Positions 12,501 through 26,100 of a stretch of DNA of 64,000 bases are shown here, in pieces. Position 1 is the stretch's first letter. Every line of letters starts with the position of its first letter. Origin of the DNA: Mya arenaria (taxonomy: Eukaryota > Mollusca > Bivalvia > Myida > Myidae); assembly GCF_026914265.1 (NCBI RefSeq), contig NC_069138.1, positions 27,371,262-27,435,261 of the forward strand, in the 5' to 3' direction. A model generated the notes under the pieces. It was not told the origin of the DNA. It worked only from the letters and a program-made list of their open reading frames with translations, and did not search any database. Both the position numbers and the translations under genes were made by a program.

Positions 12501-15500
12501 CCATATACTTATCAGATCGAATATGTGTTAGGCTTACCATCCTTTCCATTAAACAGCCATATACTTATCAGATAGAATATGTGTTAAGCTTACCATCGCT
12601 TCCATTAAACAGCCAAATACTTATCAGATCGAATATGTGTTAAGCTTACCATTGCTTCCATTAAACAGCATATACTTATCAGATCGAATTTGTGTTAAGC
12701 TTACAATTGCTTCCATTAAACAGCCATATACTTTTCAGATCGAATATGTGTTAAGCTTACCATCGCTTTTATTAAACAGCCATATACTTATCAGATCGAA
12801 TATGTGTTAAGATACCATTTCTTCCATTAACCAGCCATATACTTACCATTGCTTCCATTAAACAGCATATACTTATTAGATCGAATTTGTGTAAAGCCTA
12901 CCATTGCTTCTATTAAACAGCCATATACTTACCATTGCTTCCGTTAAACAGCCATATGCTTATCAGATTGAATTTGTGTTAAGCCTACCATTGCTTCCAT
13001 TAAACAGCCATATACTTACCATTGCTTCCATTACAGCATATATTTATCAGATCGAATTTGTGTTAAGCTTACCATCGCTTCCATTAAACAGCCATATACT
13101 TACCATTGCTTCCATTAAACAGCCATATACTTATCAGATCGAATTTGTGTTAAGCTTACCATCGCTTCCATTAAACAGCCATATTCTTATCAGATCGAAC
13201 ATGTGTTAAGCTTACCATTGCTTCCATTAAACAGCATATACTTATCATATCGAATTTGTGTTAAGCTTACCATTGCTTCTGTTAAACAGCCATATACATA
13301 TCAGATCGAATATGTGTTAAGCCTACCAATGCTTCCATTAAGCAGCCATATACTTACCATTGCTTCCATTAAACAGCATGTACTTATCAGATCGAATTTG
13401 TGTTAAGTCTACCATCGCTTCCAATAAACAGCCATATACTTACCATTGCTTCCATTAAACAGCCATATACTTATCAGATCGAATGTGTGTTAAGCTTACC
13501 ATCGCTTCCATTAAACAGCCATATACTTATCATCGCTTCCATTAAACAGCCATATACTTATCAGATCTAATATGTGTTAAGCCTGCCATTGCTTCCATTA
13601 AACAGCCATATACTAATCAGATCGATTATGTGTTAAGCCTACCATTGCTTCCATTAAACAGCCATATACTTACCATTGCTTCCATTAAACAGCCATATAC
13701 TTATCAGATCGATTATGTGTTAAGCTTATCATCGCTTCCATTAAACAGCCATATACTTATCATCGCTTCCATTAAACAGCCATATACTTATCATCGCTTC
13801 CATTAAACAGCCATATACTTACCATTGCTTCCGTTAAACAGCCATATACTTATCAGATCGATTATGTGTTAAGCTTATCATCGCTTCCATTAAACAGCCA
13901 TATACTTATCATCGCTTCCATTAAACAGCCATATACTTTTCAGATCTAATATGTGTTAAGCCTGCCATTGCTTCCATTAAACAGCCATATACTAATCAGA
14001 TCGATTATGTGTTAAGCCTACCATTGCTTCCATTAAACAGCCATATACTTACCATTGCTTCCATTAAACAGCCATATACTTATCAGATCTAATATGTGTT
14101 AAGCCTGCCATTGCTTCCATTAAACAGACATATACTAATCAGATCGATTATGTGTTAAGCCTACCATTGCTTCCATTAAACAGCCATATACTTACCATTG
14201 CTTCCATTAAACAGCCATATACTTATCAGATCGATTATGTGTTAAGCTTATCATCGCTTCCATTAAACAGCCATATACTTATCATCGCTTCCATTAAACA
14301 GCCATATACTTATCATCGCTTCCATTAAACAGCCATATACTTACCATTGCTTCCATTAAACAGCCATATACTTATCAGATCGATTATGTGTTAAGCTTAT
14401 CATCGCTTCCATTAAACAGCCATATACTTATCATCGCTTCCATTAAACAGCCATATACTTATCAGATCTAATATGTGTTAAGCCTGCCATTGCTTCCATT
14501 AAACAGCCATATACTAATCAGATCGATTATGTGTTAAGCCTACCATTGCTTCCATTAAACAGCCATATACTTACCATTGCTTCCATTAAACAGCCATATA
14601 CTTATCAGATCGAATATGTGTTAAGCTTACCATCGCTTCCATTAAACAGCCATATACTTATCATCGCTTCCATTAAACAGCCATATACTTATCATCGCTT
14701 CCATTAAACAGCCATATACTTACCATTGCTTCCATTAATCAGCCATATACTTATCAGATCGATTATGTGTTAAGCTTATCATCGCTTCCATTAAACAGCC
14801 ATATACTTATCATCGCTTCCATTAAACAGCCATATACTTATCAGATCTAATATGTGTTAAGCTTACCAACGCTTCCATTAAACAGCCATATACTTATCAT
14901 CGCTTCCATTAAACAGCCATATACTTATTAGATCGAATATGTGTTAAGCTTACCATTGCTTCCATTAAACAGCATATACTTATCAGATCGAATTTGTGTT
15001 AAGCTTACCATCGCTTCCATTAAACAGCCATATTCTTATCAGATCGAACATGTGTTAAGCTTACCATTGCTTCCATTAAACAGCATATACTTATCATATC
15101 GAATTAGTGTTAAGCTTACCATTGCTTCCATTAAACAGCCATATACTTATCAGATCGATTATGTGTTAAGCTTACCATCGCTTTTATTAAACAGCCATAT
15201 ACTTATCAGATCGAATATGTGTTAAGCTTACCATCGCTTTTATTAAACAGCCATCTATTTACTATTGCTTCCATTAAACAGCATATACTTATCAGATCGA
15301 ATTTGTGTTAAGCCTACCATTTCTTCCATTAAACAGCCATATACTTATCAGATCGAATATGTGTTAAGCCATTAAACAGCCATATACTTACCATTGGTTC
15401 CATTAAACAGCCATATACTTATCAGATCGAATATGTATTAAGCTTACCATCGCTTCCATTGAACAGCCATATACTTATTATCGCTTCCATTTAACAGACA

Positions 15501-18500
15501 TATACTTATCAGATCTAATATGTGTTAAGCTTACCAACGCTTCTATTGAGCAGCCATATACTTATCATCGCTTCCAGTAAACAGCCATATACTTATCAGA
15601 TCGAATATGTGTTAGGCTTACCATCCTTTCCATTAAACAGCCATATACTTATCAGATCGAATATGTGTTAAGCTTACCATCGCTTCCATTAAACAGCCAA
15701 ATACTTATCAGATCGAATATGTGTTAAGCTTACCATTGCTTCCATTAAACAGCATATACTTATCAGATCGAATTTGTGTTAAGCTTACAATTGCTTCCAT
15801 TAAACAGCCATATACTTTTCAGATCGAATATGTGTTAAGCTTACCATCGCTTTTATTAAACAGCCATATACTTATCAGATCGAATATGTGTTAAGATACC
15901 ATTGCTTCCATTAACCAGCCATATACTTACCATTGCTTCCATTAAACAGCATATACTTATTAGATCGAATTTGTGTAAAGCCTACCATTGCTTCTATTAA
16001 ACAGCCATATACTTACCATTGCTTCCGTTAAACAGCCATATGCTTATCAGATTGAATTTGTGTTAAGCCTACCATTGCTTCCATTAAACAGCCATATACT
16101 TACCATTGCTTCCATTACAGCATATATTTATCAGATCGAATTTGTGTTAAGCTTACCATCGCTTCCATTAAACAGCCATATACTTACCATTGCTTCCATT
16201 AAACAGCCATATACTTATCAGATCGAATTTGTGTTAAGCTTACCATCGCTTCCATTAAACAGCCATATTCTATCAGATCGAACATGTGTTAAGCTTACCA
16301 TTGCTTCCATTAAACAGCATATACTTATCATATCGAATTTGTGTTAAGCTTACCATTGCTTCTGTTAAACAGCCATATACATATCAGATCGAATATGTGT
16401 TAAGCCTACCAATGCTTCCATTAAGCAGCCATATACTAACCATTGCTTCCATTAAACAGCATGTACTTATCAGATCGAATTTGTGTTAAGTCTACCATCG
16501 CTTCCAATAAACAGCCATATACTTACCATTGCTTCCATTAAACAGCCATATACTTATCAGATCGAATGTGTGTTAAGCTTACCATCGCTTCCATTAAACA
16601 GCCATATACTTATCATCGCTTCCATTAAACAGCCATATACTTATCAGATCTAATATGTGTTAAGCTTACCATTGCTTCCATTAAACAGCCATATACTTAT
16701 CAGATCGAATATGTGTTAAGCCTACCATTGCTTCCATTAAACAGCCATATACTTACCATTGCTTCCATTAAACAGCCATATACTTATCAGATCGAATATG
16801 TGTTAAGCTTATCATCGCTTCCATTAAACAGCCATATACTTATCATCGCTTCCATTAAACAGCCATATACTTATCATCGCTTCCATTAAACAGCCATATA
16901 CTTACCATTGCTTCCATTAAACAGCCATATACTTATCAGATCGATTATGTGTTAAGCTTATCATCGCTTCCATTAAACAGCCATATACTTATCATCGCTT
17001 CCATTAAACAGCCATATACTTATCAGATCTAATATGTGTTAAGCCTGCCATTGCTTCCATTAAACAGCCATATACTAATCAGATCGATTATGTGTTAAGC
17101 CTACCATTGCTTCCATTAAACAGCCATATACTTACCATTGCTTCCATTAAACAGCCATATACTTATCAGATCGATTATGTGTTAAGCTTATCATCGCTTC
17201 CATTAAACAGCCATATACTTATCATCGCTTCCATTAAACAGCCATATACTTATCATCGCTTCCATTAAACAGCCATATACTTACCATTGCTTCCATTAAA
17301 CAGCCATATACTTATCAGATCGATTATGTGTTAAGCTTATCATCGCTTCCATTAAACAGCCATATACTTATCATCGCTTCCATTAAACAGCCATATACTT
17401 ATCAGATCTAATATGTGTTAAGCTTACCAACGCTTCCATTGAACAGCCATATACTTATCATCGCTTCCATTAAACAGCCATATACTTATTAGATCGAATA
17501 TGTGTTAAGCTTACCATTGCTTCCATTAAACAGCATATACTTATCAGATCGAATTTGTGTTAAGCTTACCATCGCTTCCATTAAACAGCCATATTCTTAT
17601 CAGATCGAACATGTGTTAAGCTTACCATTGCTTCCATTAAACAGCATATACTTATCAGATCGAATTAGTGTTAAGCTTACCATTGCTTCCATTAAACAGC
17701 CATATACTTTTCAGATCGAATATGTGTTAAGCTAACCATCGCTTTTATTAAACAGCCATATACTTATCAGATCGAATATGTGTTAAGCCTACCATTGTTT
17801 CCATTAAACAGCCATCTATTTACTATTGCTTCCATTAAACAGCATATACTTATCAGATCGAATTTGTGTTAAGCCTACCATTTCTTCCATTAAACAGCCA
17901 TATACTTATCAGATCGAATATGTGTTAAGCCATTAAACAGCCATATACTTACCATTGGTTCCATTAAACAGCCATATACTTATCAGATCGAATATGTATT
18001 AAGCTTACCATCGCTTCCATTGAACAGCCATATACTTATCATCGCTTCCATTTAACAGACATATACTTATCAGATCTAATATGTGTTAAGCTTACCAACG
18101 CTTCTATTGAGCAGCCATATACTTATCATCGCTTCCAGTAAACAGCCATATACTTATCAGATCGAATATGTGTTAGGCTTACCATCCTTTCCATTAAACA
18201 GCCATATACTTATCAGATCGAATATGTGTTAAGCTTACCATCGCTTCCATTAAACAGCCAAATACTTATCAGATCGAATATGTGTTAAGCTTACCATTGC
18301 TTCCATTAAACAGCATATACTTATCAGATCGAATTTGTGTTAAGCTTACAATTGCTTCCATTAAACAGCCATATACTTTTCAGATCGAATATGTGTTAAG
18401 CTTACCATCGCTTTTATTAAACAGCCATATACTTATCAGATCGAATATGTGTTAAGATACCATTGCTTCCATTAACCAGCCATATACTTACCATTGCTTC

Positions 18501-19724
18501 CATTAAACAGCATATACTTATTAGATCGAATTTGTGTAAAGCCTACCATTGCTTCTATTAAACAGCCATATACTTACCATTGCTTCCGTTAAACAGCCAT
18601 ATGCTTATCAGATTGAATTTGTGTTAAGCCTACCATTGCTTCCATTAAACAGCCATATACTTACCATTGCTTCCATTACAGCATATATTTGTCAGATCGA
18701 ATTTGTGTTAAGCTTACCATCGCTTCCATTAAACAGCCATATACTTACCATTGCTTCCATTAAACAGCCATATACTTATCAGATCGAATTTGTGTTAAGC
18801 TTACCATCGCTTCCATTAAACAGCCATATACTTAGCATTGCTTCCATTAAACAGCCATATACTTATCAGATCGAACATGTGTTAAGCTAACATTGCTTCC
18901 ATTAAACAGCCATATACTTATCAGATTGAATATGTGTTAAGCTAACCATTGCTTCCATTAAACAGCCATATACTTATCAGATCGAATATGTGTTAAGCTT
19001 ACCATCGCTTCTATTAATCAGCCATATACTTATCAGATCGAATATATGTTAAGCTTACCATTGCTTCCATTAAACAGCCATATACTTATCAGATCGAATA
19101 TGTGTTAAGCTTACCAATGCTTCCATTAAACAGCCATATACTTTTCAGATCGAATATGTGTTAAGCTTACCATGGCTTCTATTAAACAGCCATATACTCA
19201 CCATTGCTTCCACTAAACAGCATATACTTATCAGATCTAATATGTGTTAGGCTTACCATCGCTTCCATTGAACAGCCATATACTTATCAGATCGAATATG
19301 TGTTAAGCTTACCATTGCTTCCATTTAACAGCCATTTACTTATCAGATCGAATATGTGTTATGCTTACCATCGCTTCATTTGAACAGCCATATACGTTTC
19401 AGATCGAATATGTGTTAAGCTTACCATCGCTTCTATTAAACAGCCATATACTTATCTGATCGAATATGTGTTAAGCCTACCATCGCTTCCATTAAACAGC
19501 CATCTACTTATCAGGTCGAATATGTGTTAAGCCTGCCATCGCTTTCATTGAACAGCCATATACTTATCAGATCAAATATGTGTTAAGCCTTCCATCGCTT
19601 CCATTGAACAGCCATATACTTATCAGATCGAGTATGTGTTAAGCTTACCATCGCTTCCATTAAACAGCCGTGTACTTATCAGATCAAATAGGTGTTAAGC
19701 TACCATCGCTTCCATTGAACAGCT
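9600..19724. repeat. Satellite array 1: 31- and 25-base modules in 2.4-3.1 kb higher-order blocks
   Basis: About 10.1 kb is built from two modules. Module A (31 bases) starts CTTACCATTGCTTCCATTAA and ends CAGCCATATA; module B (25 bases) starts CTTATCAGATCGAA and ends GTGTTAAG. They occur as AB (56), AAB (87) and longer A runs, so the array is not a simple monomer array. Marked variants recur at 10790, 13203 and 16286; at 11857, 14941 and 17502; and at 12904, 15988 and 18549, giving spacings of about 2413, 3083 and 2561. Neither 31 nor 56 is a multiple of three, so open frames inside are accidental. Edge copies (9600-10000 and 18900-19724) are more diverged than the centre. Confidence 0.95.
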
Positions 19725-20124
19725 TCAAACGAAACTACGCTGTCTTTTGCATACACCTAAAGAGACGTCGTATGCAAAATTGCAATGTGTAAAACTAAAT
19801 TAAAATATTGTCGACATAGCTTAAAGTTGCCTGCTTATGGGGCACAATATTTCGCAAAAATAAAAACGTCTCTTTTCGATCCACGTCACTCATTCTCGCT
19901 AATGACGTCACTATGATTTTACAATGATTGCGTACATTCTGGCTTATGCTGTAAGCGTATATGTCATCAAAATCACACGAACACACACAATATTATTCCA
20001 TAGAGATGCATTACGTGTGCTTCTAATTTATTTATTTTTTATATAAAATAAAAGGTAAATGCTATGAACACTTCAAGTGGAAACAATTATCAAACGTCCC
20101 GCACCATTTAATTAACGTACTGTG
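19725..20124. other. Spacer between the two satellite arrays
   Basis: About 400 bases of non-repetitive AT-rich DNA separate two unrelated arrays. It contains a TGACGTCA octamer near 19901-19910. A 63-codon minus-strand frame lies at 19795-19986, but nothing supports it as a gene. Confidence 0.5.
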
Positions 20125-23100
20125 AACCTAGTGCTAGGGAAGGGCGGGGATATTTGGCATTGACTCTGTAGCATGGCTGCTAATGGACAGCATCAATCAA
20201 ATGACCTTGAAGCTAAGGAAGGGCTGGGATATTGGGCATTGACTATGTAACATGGCTGCTAATGGACAGCATCAATCAAAGTACCGTGAAGCTAGGGAAT
20301 GGCGGGGATATTGGGCATTGACTCTGTAACATGGCTGCTAATGGACAGCATCAATCAAGGAACCATAAAGCTAGGGAATGGCGGGGATATTGGGCATTGA
20401 CTCTGTAACATGGCTGCTAATGGACAGAATCAATCAAATGACCGTGAAGCTAAGGAAGGGCTGGGATATTGGGCATTGACTATGTAACATGGCTGCTAAT
20501 GGACAGCATCAATCAAAGTACCGTGAAGCTAAGGAAGGGCTGGGATATTGGGCATTGACTATGTAGCATGGCTGCTAATGGACACCATTAATCAAAGAAC
20601 CGTGAAGCTAAGGAAGGGCTGTGATATTGGGCATTGACTCTGTAACATGGCTGCTAATGGACAGCATCAATCAAAGTACCGTGAAGCTAAGGAAGGGCTG
20701 GGATATTGGGCATTGACTATGTAGCATGGCTGCTAATGGACAGCATCAATCAAGGAACCATAAAGCTAAGGAAGGGCTGTGATATTGGGCATTGACTCTG
20801 TAACATGGCTGCTAATGGACAGAATCAGTCAAAGTACCGTGAAGCTAGGGAATGGCGGGGATATTGGGCATTGACTCTGTAACATGGCTGCTAATGGACA
20901 GAATCAATCAAAGTACCGTGAAGCTATCGCTAGAGAAGGGTGGGGATATTGGGCATTGACTCTGTAGCATGGCTGCTAATGGACAGCATCAATCAAGGAA
21001 CCATAAAGCTAAGGAAGGGCTGGGATATTGGGCATTGACTCTGTAGCATGGCTGCTAATGGACAGCATCAATCAAGGAACCATAAAGCTAAGGAAGGGCT
21101 GTGATATTGGACATTGACTATGTAGCATGGCTGCTAATGGACAGCATCAATCAAGGAACCATAAAGCTAAGGAAGGGCTGGGATATTGGGCATTGACTCT
21201 GTAGCATGGCTGCTAATGGACAGCATCAATCAAGGAACCATAAAGTTAAGGAAGGGCTGTGATATTGGGCATTGACTCTGTAGCATGGCTGCTAATGGAC
21301 AGAATCAATCAAAGTACCGTGAAGCTATCGCTAGAGAAGGGTGGGGATATTGGGCATTGACTCTGTGACATGGCTGCTAATGGACAGCATAAATCAAAGT
21401 ACCGTGAAGCTATCGCTAGAGAAGGGTGGGGATATTGGGCATTGACTCTGTGACATGGCTGCTAATGGACAAAATCAATCAAAGTACCGTGAAGCTATCG
21501 CTAGAGAAGGGTGGGGATATTGGGCATTGACTCTGTGACATGGCTGCTAATGGACAGAATCAATCAAAGTATCGTCAAGCTAGGGAAGGGCAGGGATATT
21601 GGACATTGACTCTGTGGCATGGCTGCTAATAGACAGCATCAATCAAAGAACCGTGAAGCTAAGGAAGGGTGGGGATATTGGGCATTGACTTTGTAGCATG
21701 GCTGCTAATGGACAGCATCAATCAAAGTATCGTCAAGCTAGGGAAGGGCAGGGATATTGGACATTGACTCTGTGGCATGGCTGCTAATATACAGCATCAA
21801 TCAAGGAACCGTGAAGCTAAGAAAGGGCGGGTATATTGGGCATTGACTCTGTAGCATGGCTGCTAATGGACAACATCAAACAAAGTACCGTGAAGCTAGG
21901 GAAGGGCGGGGATATTGGGCATTGTCTGTGTAGCATGGCTGCTAATGGACAGCATCAACCGAAAAACCGTGAAGATAAGGAAGGGCGGGGGTATTGGGCA
22001 TAGACTCTGTAGCATGCCTGTTAATGGAAAACATCAATCAAAGAACCGTGAAGCTAAGGAAGGCGGGGATATTGGACATTGACCCTGTAGCATGGCTGCT
22101 AATGGACTGCATCAACCAAAGTACCGTGAAGCTAAGGAAGGGAGGGGATATTCAGCATTGGCATTGTAACATGGTAGCTAATGGACAACATCAATCAAAG
22201 TACCGTGAAGCTAGGGAAGGGCGGGGATAGTGGACATTGACTGTGTAGCATGGCTGCTAATAAACAGCATCAACCAAATTACCGTGAAACTAAGGAAGGA
22301 CGGGGATATTGGGCATTGACTCTGTAACATGGCTGCTAATGGACAGCATCAATCAAAGAACCGTGAAGCTAAGGAAGGGCGGGGATATTGGGCATTGACT
22401 GTGTAGCATGGCTGCTAATGGACAGCATCAATCAAAGAACGGTGAAGCTAGGGAAGGGCGTGGTTATTGGGTATTGACTCTGTATCATGGCTGCTAATGG
22501 ACAACATCAACCAAAGTACCGTGAAGCTAGGAAAGGGCGGGGTTATTGGGCAATGACTGTGTAGCATGGATGATAATGGACAACATCAACCAAAGAACCG
22601 TGAAGCTAGGGAAGGGAGGGGATATTGGGCATTGACTGTGTAGCATGTCAGCTAATGGACAACATCAACCAAAGTTCCGTGAAGCCAAGGAAGGGCGGGG
22701 ATTTTGGGCATTGACTCTGTAACATGGCAGCTAATGGACAACATCAACCAAAGTACCGTGAAGCTAGGGAAGGGCGGGGATATTCGGCATTGGCTCTGTA
22801 GCATGGCTGCTAATGGACAGCATCAATCAAAGAACCGCGAAGCTAGCGCAAGGGAAGGGCGGGGATATTGGGCATTGACTCTGTAGCATGGCAGCTAATG
22901 AACAACAGCAATCAAAGTACCGTGAAGCTAGCGCTTGGCAATAGCGGGGATATTGGGCATTGACTCTGAAGCATGGCTGCTTATGGACATCATCACCAAA
23001 GTACCGTGTAGCTAGAACAAGGGAAGGGCGGGGATATTGGGCATTGACTCTGTAGCATGGCTGCTAATAGACATCATAAACAAAAATACCATGAAGTTAG

Positions 23101-26100
23101 AGCTAGGGAAGGGCGGGGATATTGGGCATTGACTCTGTAGCATGGCTGCTAATGGACAACATCAACCAAAGTAGCGTGAAACTAGGGAAGGGCGGGGATA
23201 TTGGGCATTGACTCTGTAGCATGGCTGCTAATAGACAACATCAACCAAAGTAACGTGGGGCTAGGGAAGGGCGGGGATATTGGACTTTGGCTTTGTAGCA
23301 TGGCTGCAAATAGACAGCATCAACCAACGTACCGTGAAGCTAAGTAAGGGCGGGTATATTGGGAACTGACTCTGTAGCATGGCTACTAAAAAACAGCATC
23401 AATCAAATGATCATGAAGCTAGTGAAGGGCAGGGATATTGGGAATATACTTTTTAGCATGGCTGCTAATGGACAACATCAATCAAAGTACCGTGAAACTA
23501 GAGTTAGGGAATGGCGGGGATATTGGGCATTGACTCTGTAGCATGGCTACTAATGGACAGCATCAATCAAAGTACCGTGAAGCTAGGGAAGGGCGGGGTT
23601 ATTGGGCAATGACTGTGTAGCATGGCTGATAATGGACAACATCAACCAAAGAACCGTGAAGCTAGGGAAGGGCGGGGATATTGGGCATTGACTGTGTAGC
23701 ATGTCAGCTAATGGACAACATCAACCAAAGTACCGTGAAGCCAAGGAAGGGCGGGGATATTGGGCATTGACTCTGTAACATGGCAACTAATGGACAACAT
23801 CAACCAAAGTACCGTGAAGCTAGGGAAGGGCGGGGATATTCGGCATTGGCTCTGTAGCATGGCTGCTAATGGACAGCATCAATCAAAGAACCGTGAAGCT
23901 AGCGCAAGGGAAGGGCGGGGATATTGGGCATTGACTCTGTAGCATGGCAGCTAATGAACAACAGCAATCAAAGTTCCGTGAAGCTAGCGCTTGGCAATAA
24001 CGGGGATATTGGGCATTGACTCTGAAGCATGGCTGCTTATGGACATCATCACCAAAGTACCGTGTAGCTAGAACAAGGGAAGGGCGGGGATATTGGGCAT
24101 TGACTCTGTAGCATGGCTGCTAATAGACATCATAAACAAAAATACCGTGAAGCTATAGCTAGGGAAGGGCGGGGATATTGGGCATTGACTCCGTAGCATG
24201 GCTGCTAATGGACAACATAAATCAAAGTACCGGGAAGCTAGGGAAGGGCGGGGATATTGGGCATTGACTCTGTAGCATGACTGGTATTGGACAACATCAA
24301 TTAAAGTACCGGGAAGCTAGGGAAGGGCGGGGATATTGGGCATTGACTCTGTAGCATGGCTGCTAATGGACAACATAAATCAAAGTACCGGGAAGCTAGG
24401 GAAGGGCGGGGATATTGGGCATTGACTCTGTAGCATGGCTGCTAATGGACAACATAAATCAAAGTACCGTGAAGCTAGGGAAGGGCGGGGATATTGGACA
24501 TTGACTCTGAAACATGGCTGCCAATGGACAACATAAATCAAAGTACCGTGAAGCTAGGGAAGGGCGGGGATATTGGGCATTGACTCTGTAGCATGGCTGC
24601 TAATGGACAACATAAATCAAAGTACCGGGAAGCTAGGGAAGGGCGGGGATATTGGGCATTGACTCTGAAACATGGCTGCCAATGGACAACATAAATCAAA
24701 GTACCGTGAAGCTAGGGAAGGGCGGGGATATTGGGCATTGACTCTGTAGCATGGCTGCTAATGGACAACATAAATCAAAGTACCGGGAAGCTAGGGAAGG
24801 GCGGGGATATTGGGCATTGACTCTGAAACATGGCTGCCAATGGACAACATAAATCAAAGTACCGGGAAGCTAGGGAAGGGCGGGGATATTGGGCATTGAC
24901 TCTGAAACATGGCTGCCAATGGACAACATAAATCAAAGTACCGTGAAGCTAGGGAAGGGCGGGGATATTGGACATTGGCTCTGTAGCATGGCTGCAAATG
25001 GACAACATAAATCAAAGTACCGGGAAGCTAGGGAAGGGCGGGGATATTGGGCATTGACTCTGTAGCATGGCTGCTAATGGACAACATAAATCAAAGTACC
25101 GGGAAGCTAGGGAAGGGCGGGGATATTGGGCATTGACTCTGTAGCATGGCTGCTAATGGACAACATAAATCAAAGTACCGGGAAGCTAGGGAAGGGCGGG
25201 GATATTGGGCATTGACTCTGAAACATGGCTGCCAATGGACAACATAAATCAAAGTACCGGGAAGCTAGGGAAGGGCGGGGATATTGGGCATTGACTCTGA
25301 AACATGGCTGCCAATGGACAACATAAATCAAAGTACCGTGAAGCTAGGGAAGGGCGGGGATATTGGGCATTGACTCTGAAACATGGCTGCCAATGGACAA
25401 CATAAATCAAAGTACCGTGAAGCTAGGGAAGGGCGGGGATATTGGGCATTGACTCTGAAACATGGCTGCCAATGGACAACATAAATCAAAGTACCGGGAA
25501 GCTAGGGAAGGGCGGGGATATTGGGCATTGACTCTGTAGCATGGCTGCCAATGGACAACATAAATCAAAGTACCGTGAAGCTAGGGAAGGGCGGGGATAT
25601 TGGGCATTGACTCTGTAGCATGGCTGCTAATGGACAACATAAATCAAAGTACCGTGAAGCTAGGGAAGGGCGGGGATATTGGACATTGACTCTGAAACAT
25701 GGCTGCCAATGGACAACATAAATCAAAGTACCGTGAAGCTAGGGAAGGGCGGGGATATTGGACATTGGCTCTGTAGCATGGCTGCCAATGGACAACATAA
25801 ATCAAAGTACCGGGAAGCTAGGGAAGGGCGGGGATATTGGGCATTGACTCTGTAGCATGGCTGCTAATGGACTGCATCAATCAAGGAACCGTGAAGCTAA
25901 GGAAGGGTGGGGATATTGGGCATTGACTCTGTAGCATGGCTGCTAATAGACAACATCAACCAAAGTAACGTGGGGCTAGGGAAGGGCGGGGATATTGGAC
26001 TTTGGCTTTGTAGCATGGCTGCAAATAGACAGCATCAACCAACGTACCGTGAAGCTAAGTAAGGGCGGGTATATTGGGAACTGACTCTGTAGCATGGCTA

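Noticed and set aside
10790..18890. Many plus-strand frames of 67-119 codons in array 1
   Set aside because: Modules of 31 and 25 bases are not multiples of three; the frames only reflect repeat phase and are interrupted at random.
19795..19986. Minus-strand 63-codon frame in the inter-array spacer
   Set aside because: No ATG start in a good context, no splice sites, no recognisable domain.
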